Source: Periconia sp. R9002 (taxonomy: Eukaryota > Ascomycota > Dothideomycetes > Pleosporales > Periconiaceae). From it: 64,000 nucleotides of DNA. Position 1 is the first letter of the stretch. Every line of letters begins with the position of its first letter. Made by a program: the position numbers and the translations under genes. The notes beneath the pieces were generated by a model, which saw only the letters and a program-made list of their open reading frames with translations, made no database searches and was not told the origin of the DNA. This document shows positions 55,278 to 64,000 of this stretch, piece by piece. The stretch covers positions 62,001-126,000 of the forward strand of contig JAMAHW010000069.1 of NCBI GenBank assembly GCA_023627715.1. Reading direction: 5' to 3'.

Positions 55278-56264
55278 GTTTGTTGGGTGTATGTACCACG
55301 GGGGACGGTGGGAGGTTGGCTTGAAATGGAAAAGAGGTGGAATGGTGAGTGAGGGTCGAGGTTATGTGTCGGTATTGATAAGTTTACATGTGTGCAGGTA
55401 CTACATACTGCGCTTGTTTTCTCCCTCCCTCGTCGTTCACAGTCATTTTCAAAGCGCTCCACATCCAACCCTGACAATACATACATGCATTACCGATAGG
55501 TCGTGATTCTATCTAACTGCACTCTCCCCCTTCGCACAGTTCTTTCCCTCTCCCAGCATACCCCCTAACCCTCTAACCCATACCATGCCAGTAAGGGGGG
55601 AAAAACAGGAAAACAAGGTCGAATACAGCCATACAAAGAATATTGACAACAGCAAATTTTGCAACCCAGCGCGCTTCCATGGTACAGCACCATGTTCAGA
55701 CACGCTGGGTTGCTGCCTACGTATATTGATAGCTAGAATTAACAATCTGTTAATGGTTAGTGGTGGCAGGCGGAAGGCGGAAGTTAGGTGGCAGATGGTG
55801 GATAGTGGTTCTATGGAACCATGGGATGGAGTTTTACTAACCAAATATTACATCAGCTTCATATCACGTGCGCAATTAGTTGCCTGTGTGCCCGTCCTGG
55901 CCAAGGACGTTACCCAGTGTACCCCCCCCTCCACCTGTGTCGATACCCAGGATAGCGATACTCTGTGAGGATCAAATTCAATTTCGTTGACAACCGCAAA
56001 GCTCAATACCTAGGTATGATGTAAGCTAGAAAACGAAAATTGGGGGGTATAAATGTAGTTTCTTTTTTTTTCTTTTTTTGGTATGATAATAGGAAAAGAA
56101 TTGCCGGTATATAGTCAAGGGGAATATTTGGGTAAACATGGTTAACGTAATTTACATGTACGTAGAGACTAGAAAAAAGGATACGTGACAAAGGTACCTA
56201 TGTAAAGAATGGATACTATTTACACATCAAAAAAAAAAACGAGTAGAAAGCAAGGAAGAAAGTT
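55278..56264. other. Convergent 3' region with dispersed repeat copy B
   Basis: Between the stops of the hydrolase and the transcription factor. Copy B of the dispersed repeat lies at 55894-55975 (separate entry). Otherwise short ORFs only; no gene. Confidence 0.6.
55894..55975 (-). repeat. Dispersed repeat, copy B
   Basis: On the plus strand it reads GTCCTGGCCAAGGACGTTACC, then a C-rich spacer, then the core CCTGTGTCGATACCCAGG at 55934-55951, then GATAGCGATACTC. The core is the exact reverse complement of copy A. The left block differs from copy C at 2 of 21 bases. Both a left block and the core are kept, as in copy C. Confidence 0.7.
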
Positions 56265-57894
56265 TCACTCCACTCCACCCCTCAACCCCACAAGTTCCCC
56301 CTCCGCGGCCTCGGCCACGACATTCCCCATGCGCAGCGAAAACACATCCGAGATGCGCCTCCCCACCTCGGCAATCCACCTTAAACGATCCACGCTCTGA
56401 TCCTCTAATGAGAGAAAAATACCAAGCGGCCACAACATGTACATGCCGCCATGAATCCTCGTCGCCGTCGAATTCTTGGCCAAGTTGTCGACAAAGTAGG
56501 ACACGGCGTCCTGCACGATGGCGCACTTGAGCGCGTGGTTCTGGGTTTCGCGGTTCAGGGTGGCCAGGGTCAGGGGGGAGGGGGCGATGGCGTGCTGGGT
56601 GCGAGCGTGGGAAAGGAAGAGGTCGGCGAAGATTAGTCGCACGCCTTGGAGGAAGAGCCACGCGGATGCGGCGGTGCAGAAGCGGTACGTGGTTTCGGGG
56701 TTGTCTTCGTACGCGAGGGATTCGGCTTGGGGACGTGAGTCGGCGACGTGCGGGCGGATCCAGTCACACCTGGTTTCGAAATCGGCATGGAGTTGGGCTG
56801 TGGTTTGGAAGAGGGCGGGGGAGACGTGGCCGAGTGCTTTGCGGTCCGCGCGTAATGTGCAGAGTTGGTCGAGGATCATGAAGAAGTCCGGGTTGTAGTC
56901 TTGCTGGGAGAGGGCGTCGATTTGGATGTATTGGGAGATGGCGGGCGGCAGGGGTTGGCATAGGCGGAGGTAGTCCATCATGATGGTGGTGCGCAATTTG
57001 AGCCAGATGGAGTAGCCCAGGTTGCTTTGCATTTGGGTGTGTCCTCGTAGAGAGAGGAGTTTGGTGGCGCCGAAGAGGTGGGTCATGTAGGGCCCGCTGG
57101 GGACCGGGTTGTCGGCGATGATGATCTGTGTGAGGTGGGTTAGTGATTGTGGACGAACACATCTTTCTGGAGACATACCTCGTATGTGGCCAACAGGATG
57201 CACGTTGTGATGGAAGAGTCTGACAAGGCCGAGTTTCTGTCTTGCAACTGTTTTGCGAGCTGCTGGATGACACCCAAATGCTTCACCCTTGCGGTCCGGA
57301 GCAGCTCATACGATCCTGTTGAATTCCCGATGCTGGCAAGGCCACACGCCGTCGCCATGTCAGCGACCGGTCCTCCTCTTTGCAGGTCCCCTTGGATAAC
57401 GCCAGTGATGTAATCATAACCAGCTTGCAACGGGCCGGACGCAGCAATGACTTTGTCGTTGTAAAGTGCCAGGTAGTGCACGAGGGCTTCATCGTTGATG
57501 ACGACTCGTCTGGAGGGCTGTGGGAGGGGAGGAGGGGATACTCTCGCCACCTGGAACGTAACTGCGTCATGGTCTTCTAGGAATTGTTTGCGCCGTGTCC
57601 GTTGGACGATGGCGGGTGTTTCATTCTTGAATAGTAGGTCTGTTTCTTTCCGGTAGCCTGTACATACTCTGTTCTTTCGGATGCCTGAATGGGCGGCTGG
57701 TCAGCTATTCGTTTCATACGGTTTCTCGCGCCTTGCCACTTACATTGAGTGCACGAAGGCAGCAGCTGGTCGCACCTATACAATGTTAGAGCCAAGCCTT
57801 AGCAACATGTTCTAATTAGGAAGCAGAACAAAAGAACAACCTACTTTGTGCGCTTGACACGACACGGCAAACATCCTTTGCTCAGCTTGACCAT
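56265..57894 (-). CDS. Zn2Cys6 fungal transcription factor
   Basis: Four exons: complement(56265..57125, 57179..57684, 57744..57775, 57845..57894), introns 53, 59 and 69 nt, 482 residues. The zinc cluster is assembled across three small exons: six cysteines at 8, 11, 18, 25, 28 and 36 (GCLPCRVKRTKC; PSCTQC; RVC), the standard Gal4-type C-x2-C-x6-C-x6-C-x2-C pattern with the basic linker. The rest is the fungal-specific regulatory domain (LVHYLALYNDKVIAASGP, ATACGLASIGNSTGSYELL, THLFGATKLLSLRG, and a helical C-terminus). Such proteins bind CGG-type sites and control catabolic or secondary-metabolism genes. It converges on the dienelactone hydrolase, which may be a target (inference). Confidence 0.88.
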
Positions 57895-59753
57895 TCCTCA
57901 GTTCGTGTCTCCCAGCCAGAAAGCGAAAAAGGGTAACCAGCGCGCAGAGTCCGGACAATCAAGTAAAAAAACCCAGATTTCAGAGTTCAGCCAAACCCGG
58001 TTTCGGTATAGGATCCTTCTGCAGCTTTCAAGGTTCCCGATGAGCGAAGGTATGCGGTATCTTCCATCACCAAGGATGATGCATCGGGCGACTGTGCTGC
58101 TTGGTTCTTCTAGCTCTTTTGCAAAAATCAACCCGAGAAATTCGGGTTCTTGGGGTGGTTATGTAGGTGTATGTATAGGGGACCTTTTGTTCTTTTGCAG
58201 TCGTTGGTTGGAACCTGGAAGAAGGTGAGGCGAGCGAGCAGACTGACACGGTGCGCTTAACTAGCCGGTTCTCGCGTAGTGAGCTAGTTTACTGAGCGAG
58301 CAAGGTGGGATTCCGCGGCCCTTTATCTCATCCGTACCTAGAGGAGGCGAAGTATGTGCGGGTTTAATAAATTCCAAGGAATTGAATGAGTCGATGTTGG
58401 AGACTGGGTATCATGATGTGATTAGAAGGTCGAAGCGACATGTGCCTAGTGCGGACTTAGGTTTCGGTGATGAGTGTTTAGTGCGGTTGATGTGTATTGA
58501 ACCGATCCCTGTAATTTCTCCGACGATGGGTTTTGGGGGGCACGGGGGCTGGTTTGGAAAAATAGGTAGCTTGAGAGATGTAGCTTTGCACGCCATTTCA
58601 TTTCCCATACGGCCTAGTGAGAAGCAGCAATAGCAATGCCGTTGATGGAAGAGGGTATTTTTATCTCCGGGAATTAGCTAACCCGGTTACATGGTCACGT
58701 GTAGTCGACTCAAGCTTTCCTCTACATGTCGGGTGCAAGTTGCCCTGATTTGCTGCTCGCCTATTTGTATCTTCTACTAGGTACTTCGTACCTGTTGCTT
58801 AACTATGGGTAGAGGGCTGTCTATGCATAACAAGCACTCCCGGGGTCCCTTATCTTTCCATCTAACAGCCGTTATGTCTTGATTCGGATATCGATAGACG
58901 GCGTAGCCGAGACTATGGCAGCATGTAGGCGTCTGTCTTTTTAATCCCGTAGACCGACCTCAAATGGACCTATACCCGGAGCATATTATCATCAAATTGC
59001 AACACCATTCACTACAAAACGTCCCTCCTCAACAAAGTAGCCTCGAGCTGCGCCTTGCAAGGACCCACGTAGTAGTACCTACCTACCTAGCTATTAGCAA
59101 CTAGCTCATATTACCCGATTTGCTTAATTCCAAATCCCCCTTTCCTCCGTCTTAACCCCTGGGACGAAGGGGCCCCCATACTAAAACGCCGCTACCGTCA
59201 AATCAACCTCACATTCCATTCTAGAATGCATATATCATATAATCCGACACCAACAAATCCAATTCCTCGAAAAAAACCACAATCGCCACGCTGATTTCGC
59301 ATGAGAACAAAAAAAATTTCAAACCGTTTTTCGATCATCTAATCCCTTTCGAAAAGTTCGCCACTAAAAAAAAAACATGTTGATCTTCCCCAACAACTAC
59401 TGCCCTGGAAACATACAACATCCTTCCATCCATCCTATCTCCACAGCCTGACTCAACATACAACATTCCTCACCGCGACTCACCATCGCAAGGCACATTC
59501 GCAATCCACGAATTCCACCATTCAGTCGTCGTTGGGCTGAAAGCATATTTCCTCCCATGCAAAACTAACCATCTAGTCAAGGAGCCCGGCCCGAGGAGGA
59601 GGGGAGAGGCACGAACGTGACAACTACCTACTGTAAAGACAACGAGATTGATGGCAGCGTAAACAAACGTAGCAAACGCGGGAAAAACGCAAGAGTGGGA
59701 AAAAAACCAAAAAAAAGGTACGTCCAATGAGGTATATGTGTATGTACCGTAAG

Positions 59754-59820
59754 TCCTGCCCAACGACGTTACCAACTCCCCCCTCCCTCCTCCCTTTCTT
59801 GCCTGTGTCGATAACCCAGG
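59754..59820 (-). repeat. Dispersed repeat, copy C
   Basis: On the plus strand: GTCCTGCCCAACGACGTTACC, a C/T-rich spacer, then CCTGTGTCGATAACCCAGG at 59802-59820 (one extra A compared with copies A and B). It shares both blocks with copy B, in the same order and orientation. Confidence 0.7.
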
Positions 59821-60351
59821 GTAAAATTCCTCTATAATAACCAATCCACATTTCATGTATACCTACCTCCCTCCCTACATCCAACCCAACACCAACAAAA
59901 CCCCATCATTTCCACTTCGACAACATCAATCAATATCCACAAAAGGAGACAAAAGTTTCTACAGACACGCGCATACATACATCCATAACATTCATATCTC
60001 TTCATAACCAAACCACGTCCACGTCCACGTACGAAACTCCCTATTACTCCGCTTCCCCCCCCACCCATTATTCACAGTCATATTCCGTTCTACTTACATG
60101 TCTATATGAGCCGACGACCTACCATTACAGGGTTTAGCTGAGTTTAGAACAGAGTGTCAACCGCACTTTCCGCTTTGGAGTACTATTAAACAGCACCCCT
60201 TTAACGTAACCTTCTATATGCTTGTTAACAGTCGTTCTAGACTTTTGATTTCTGATAGCTGGTAGTCCTGGGATGCATGCACCAAACCCAGTAATGACTG
60301 CTTATTTGCAAAAACGTGCCTCAACACAAATCCCCAGCGCCCCCCACACAT

Positions 60352-60389
60352 CACACACACACACACTCTCTCTCTCTCTCTCTCTCTCA
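60352..60389. repeat. (CA)n(CT)n microsatellite
   Basis: About eight CA units running directly into about eleven CT units. Confidence 0.88.
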
Positions 60390-60883
60390 AACAAACCTCT
60401 AGTTCCAAGAACCCCAAGACTGGAGAACTGCATGATGTTTACCCTATACCCATTCACCCTTGCAGACAAATAAATAGGTCACACAGACATCTCATTCACC
60501 ACTTTAACAACTCAACAAGATCAAAAATCATGAAAGAAAATTTCATTCTCCTATATATAAACACAAACACCACCCCAGTCCATCCATATGTAATCCCGCC
60601 TCGAAAGAAAAAACATCGGCTCAGAAAAAACATCGGCTCAAAAAAAACCTATACACAAACAATCGGGGGAGCAAACACTTGAAGAAAGCATAAGAGTGAG
60701 TAAGAAAAAGGACTCATATTTCTCTGTTCCATCCAACTTTATTTATCCCTTTTTGAAAGAGAAGAAAACAACCACCATTTTCTCTGTGTGCACCATACTC
60801 CATCCCATCCCTTTACCACACACGCTTTCCAACCAAAAACAAAAAACAAAGTGAAAAACAAGAAAAGGAAATGAGCAACACCC

Positions 60884-63800
60884 CTACAAATATCCCATCC
60901 ACAGCGGATCCGCCTGGCTCAATTTGGCGGGATGTACTGCCTGAGCCACAAGATCGACCATGGTCTGATTAGCCGGCAGATTCGCTCCGCTAGGCAAACT
61001 GCCCATGCTGGTAGCGCGGCGTACAATAGCCTCCGAGTTGGTCTGCACGCTCTCTCGCAGCGTCTCGGCGCTCAGGGGCTTGTGCTGGCTTGTGAACCAG
61101 TGGTTCATTTCGTCGCGCATGAAGATAGCGAGCTGCATTTCGAGTTCGCCCTCGGGCTCGATGAGGCAGCGTGCGATGGTCATGACGGACGGCGCGAAGA
61201 TGCCCTCGAGCGCGAGCGGGCCGAGCAACGTTTGCATGTTGGGCGTAAGGCGGAAGGGCACCGGTTCGTTGTTGTGCAGGATCGGTTTTCCGACTGCCAT
61301 GCTGGGAATAAGTTCCGAGCCCCAGACCTGCCCGCTGCCGCGCGAAATGATGATTTTGTGTGGGTAGCGCGTGTTCATGTGCATGATGTAGGTGATGAAG
61401 GTGAGCGCTGCAAGCTGGTACGAGAAGGTGCGGCGGAAGAGCCAGAAGTCATCGAAGTTGGGGTAGGTTGCGCGGAAGAAGTCGAGGAGCACCGTCGTAG
61501 GCACATATTTTTCTTGTACGGCGGCAAATGTCTCGAGACGTACGGATGCGGCGTGCTCGGCGTTTTTCTGCTTGGGGGCGTTAGCTATCGGGTTCATGTC
61601 AATGCAGAGAGAAGGTTTGAAACCCACCGGTTGAAGAGCCCTCAACTTCTCGATGCTGAAGAGGACAGGCTCGTCTTTGTTGATACCGTTTCGTCTACAG
61701 TAATCCTCAAAAATACCTTGCATACTAATGTAGGAAGCGTCATCCTGGACCATACGAACACTAGGCGTGATGGGGATCATGAGTGGGAGATGGAATTGTA
61801 GGTTCCTTCTACGGCTCTCTTTTCGCTTAGAAAGAATGCCGCTGAAAATTCGGAAGAGTTGAAGGATTCGTTCCTCCCTCCTCGAGCTCCGAGCAGCAGG
61901 GAATTGAATGGCAAACGGATGGATGCTTCCATCATGTCCACGGATTGTAAGTCGCCTATGGCAGATACCGACACCACGTACCAGGTCCACATTCGGCAAG
62001 AACCGCTCAATGCGAACAAAGTCCGAGTTCTTATCACGGTGCTGCAAATACTGACCAGGCACTTCCACATCATCGAACCGGAGGAAGCGGAACTCGCTTA
62101 GCTGGTGTGTGTAGCTCTCCAAAGGTACGGTGAGCTTTCTCCTATCCAACCTCTCCTCGAAACGGTTCCGCCAAACGCGGAGCTTCTGGATGTATTCGTA
62201 CATGGTAGGCTTGTGCTGGACAAAGTCGCTTTCGAAGGCCTTGCGGATATGCGGTGGCAGGACCGATTCGGCGAATCGGGTGATGTTGGCTTCGGTCGAT
62301 ACAGGGAGTCGTATCTCTTGCGCATACAAGTTAGGTGACCTTCCTACATAAGCAAGACCATCATTGAGTAGTGCAACAATGAGTCGGTAGGCGTCCTCGT
62401 CGGGTGGACACTTGAAGTTCTTCTGGATCTGATCCAGCATCGTCTCCATAGAGAGAGCGAGAAGCGGGAATGCTGTTTTGAGAATTGCCGAGATTTCCTC
62501 TACGTGGTCCCAAGGCCGTTTTGGTGTTACCGGCGCTGCTGGAGTTTCCGCTGCCGGTGCTCCATTGGGAGTGCCCTGTTGATTGCCTTCAATTTTGACT
62601 GTAGCACCTGGAGTGCCGTTGGCCGTTGGCTTTGCGTCGGCGTTCGGGGGTGTTGGCTGGGTGCCACTCGATGTTGGTCGAGCGTCGGGCGAACCCTGTT
62701 TCTGTGCTGGTGATCCTTGAGCCTGTGCTTGTGCCTGAGCCTGGGCCTGGGCTTGCGCCTTTGCCTTTGCGGCCTTCTCCTTTGCCTCCTTGGCTTCGTG
62801 ATTCTTCCTCAATACTACCATGTCCTCACGCGTGGTCCTCAAGTGACAGTAGAGAGCCTGAGGATATGTCTTGGCCAATTTTCCAAGAATCGACCTCGCG
62901 ATTGGCGCCTCCGGCCTCGACAAACTGTTGAGCAGTTGCGGAATGTAAGTGATCCAGTACCAAGCGGGGGTATCGCCCTGGAACTCTTCAAATTTGACGG
63001 CCAGCTGGCGCTCTGCATTGTCCAAGCTAAGCAACCAAAGCACACGTCCGAGAAGTTTCCTAGACTTGGCGTTCTTGTACAGACTGGCGGCCTCGAGGTA
63101 GCAGCTGAGAGCAGCTTCTGCTTTGTCAAGCGATTTCGGTTCCGCTTTGAAAAGGTTGTCGTGGAAACGGCCCCATTCAGCCCAAGCCTTGGGCAATTTC
63201 AAGTCAAAGAGCATGGCGGTACCGAAAGCAGCGTCTGCTTCGGAGTTATTTTCAAGCTTTGCCAGGAACATTCCTTTGAGTGTGTAGAACTCCGCCTTCT
63301 GCTGCTGTCCGAAGTAGTTTAGATTTGTGTTATTGATAACATCCAAACCATTATTAAGCTCCGCTTTGTTCTGGTAATGACACTTGGCTTGCTCACGAAG
63401 TTTCAAAAACGCCTCCTGAATCTCTATGTTAGGGAGAGTGTAGATCCGGCTCAGCTGTTGAATGCAAACATCGGGAAGGCTATGCTTTCGTGCAACATGC
63501 GCAAAACGATTAATAATCCATGCTGTTTCGTGGTAGCCTCGATATGCGAAAGAATTGCTGCTGGGATTTGTGGGGTTAGGTGGAAGAAGTTGAAGATAGA
63601 CTCCATTGATGAGTTGGAAGATGTGTTGGCGCCATGTGACCAAATCCTGCCAAGCGTTGATGTCGTCCCAGAAGTTAGGGAGGCGATCTCGCCAAGTACT
63701 AAGAAGTAACTTAAGTTCTTGAGACTTGTGATCCAGGTTGGCTTGCGTCGTTTGAGCCAGGCTTTGACAAATGACACTAGCATCATGCAATTCCACAAGT

Positions 63801-64000
63801 TGCTGGAAGTGTTGTAGCAGTGGGATATGGGCTTGAGTGATCCGTTTTGGTAACTGGTGCCATTTCCGAATCGAAAGCTGGATGGACTCATCGCAAAGGC
63901 GGTGGAACTCTGGTTGCGTTTCCGTCTTGCCGTGGAGTTTGAGGAGCGACATGAACGTTTGGAAAAACACACGCCGTGGAGTTGGCGCATCACTGACGGC
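60884..64000 (-). CDS. TRA1: Tra1 (SAGA/NuA4 PIKK-family pseudokinase), C-terminal part
   Basis: Open reading frame entering at the right edge and ending at the TAG/TAA stop at 60884-60886; about 1038 residues of a protein normally near 3700-3900. Tra1 is the activator-binding scaffold of the SAGA and NuA4 histone acetyltransferase complexes in the nucleus. The FAT region is at about 62800-64000 ([39 protein letters not shown]). A Gly/Ala/Gln/Pro low-complexity insert follows at about 62540-62790, including an (Ala-Gln)n run. Then comes the PIKK-like domain ([40 protein letters not shown]) without the usual catalytic DFG/HRD residues, and a short FATC end (ADPLWMGYL). No intron is needed. The start lies beyond 64000. 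Confidence 0.93.
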   Translation of the reverse strand, partial: AVSDAPTPRRVFFQTFMSLLKLHGKTETQPEFHRLCDESIQLSIRKWHQLPKRITQAHIPLLQHFQQLVELHDASVICQSLAQTTQANLDHKSQELKLLLSTWRDRLPNFWDDINAWQDLVTWRQHIFQLINGVYLQLLPPNPTNPSSNSFAYRGYHETAWIINRFAHVARKHSLPDVCIQQLSRIYTLPNIEIQEAFLKLREQAKCHYQNKAELNNGLDVINNTNLNYFGQQQKAEFYTLKGMFLAKLENNSEADAAFGTAMLFDLKLPKAWAEWGRFHDNLFKAEPKSLDKAEAALSCYLEAASLYKNAKSRKLLGRVLWLLSLDNAERQLAVKFEEFQGDTPAWYWITYIPQLLNSLSRPEAPIARSILGKLAKTYPQALYCHLRTTREDMVVLRKNHEAKEAKEKAAKAKAQAQAQAQAQAQAQGSPAQKQGSPDARPTSSGTQPTPPNADAKPTANGTPGATVKIEGNQQGTPNGAPAAETPAAPVTPKRPWDHVEEISAILKTAFPLLALSMETMLDQIQKNFKCPPDEDAYRLIVALLNDGLAYVGRSPNLYAQEIRLPVSTEANITRFAESVLPPHIRKAFESDFVQHKPTMYEYIQKLRVWRNRFEERLDRRKLTVPLESYTHQLSEFRFLRFDDVEVPGQYLQHRDKNSDFVRIERFLPNVDLVRGVGICHRRLTIRGHDGSIHPFAIQFPAARSSRREERILQLFRIFSGILSKRKESRRRNLQFHLPLMIPITPSVRMVQDDASYISMQGIFEDYCRRNGINKDEPVLFSIEKLRALQPVGFKPSLCIDMNPIANAPKQKNAEHAASVRLETFAAVQEKYVPTTVLLDFFRATYPNFDDFWLFRRTFSYQLAALTFITYIMHMNTRYPHKIIISRGSGQVWGSELIPSMAVGKPILHNNEPVPFRLTPNMQTLLGPLALEGIFAPSVMTIARCLIEPEGELEMQLAIFMRDEMNHWFTSQHKPLSAETLRESVQTNSEAIVRRATSMGSLPSGANLPANQTMVDLVAQAVHPAKLSQADPLWMGYL

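Larger units (their letters stand above)
57895..60883. other. Gene-poor stretch upstream of the transcription factor and downstream of Tra1
   Basis: About 3 kb without a supported gene. It contains the promoter of the transcription factor (57895 to about 58300), copy C of the dispersed repeat (59754-59820), and a mixed (CA)n(CT)n microsatellite near 60352-60389. An open minus-strand frame at 59470-59856 is formed by hydrophobic low-complexity codons and is not called. Near 60612-60640 the motif AAAACATCGGCTCA occurs twice in tandem. The 3' UTR of Tra1 is probably in the last 200 bases. Confidence 0.55.

Noticed and set aside
59470..59856. 128-codon minus-strand ORF
   Set aside because: No ATG context or domain; it spans the dispersed repeat copy C.

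Overview
The window is nuclear DNA of a filamentous ascomycete. The genes are interrupted by short introns (53-219 nt, GT...AG, most donors GTAAGT- or GTATGT-like), the products are typical of Pezizomycotina, and the gaps are rich in TACCTACC-, CATCC- and GA/CT-type simple repeats. The SDHC protein places His134 exactly where Alternaria SdhC does, and together with the other families this makes Pleosporales (Dothideomycetes) the best guess. I could not test this by search. I see no rRNA or tRNA gene, intact transposon, CRISPR array or secondary-metabolite core enzyme.

Layout, left to right: the 5' end of lanosterol synthase ERG7 (-, runs off the left edge); a disordered fungal protein of unknown function (-); a doubtful 80-residue ORF (-); a DUF1295/steroid-reductase-like membrane protein (-); a large non-canonical ATP-dependent DNA ligase (+); a 3.4 kb gene-poor, microsatellite-rich stretch; a secreted GH92 alpha-mannosidase (+); a 485-residue fungal protein of unknown function (-); a small secreted cysteine-rich protein (+); a secreted beta-trefoil lectin-like protein (-); a WDR89-like WD40 protein (-) divergent from succinate dehydrogenase subunit C (+); a Rad9/Crb2-type checkpoint adaptor (+); a tiny two-exon helix-turn-helix protein (-); a 110-residue small protein (+); an ENA-type P-type ATPase (+); cytosolic glutamyl-tRNA synthetase (+) convergent with the cytokinesis protein Cyk3 (-); a RING protein (-); a dienelactone-hydrolase-family enzyme (+) convergent with a Zn2Cys6 transcription factor (-); a 3 kb gene-poor stretch; and the C-terminal third of Tra1 (-, runs off the right edge).

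Most genes are housekeeping (sterol synthesis, respiration, translation, cytokinesis, checkpoint, SAGA/NuA4) and do not form one pathway. The accessory layer is the set of secreted products (GH92, cysteine-rich protein, lectin-like protein) and the hydrolase/regulator pair. Exon boundaries were set by hand from splice consensus plus reading-frame continuity, and for every gene complete inside the window the joined exons total a whole number of codons.

The best candidates for something undescribed are the 58-residue helix-turn-helix microprotein, whose coding exons are too short for ordinary ORF calling; the small secreted cysteine-rich protein; and a three-copy dispersed repeat with an 18-bp core (CCTGGGTATCGACACAGG) in gene-poor stretches.
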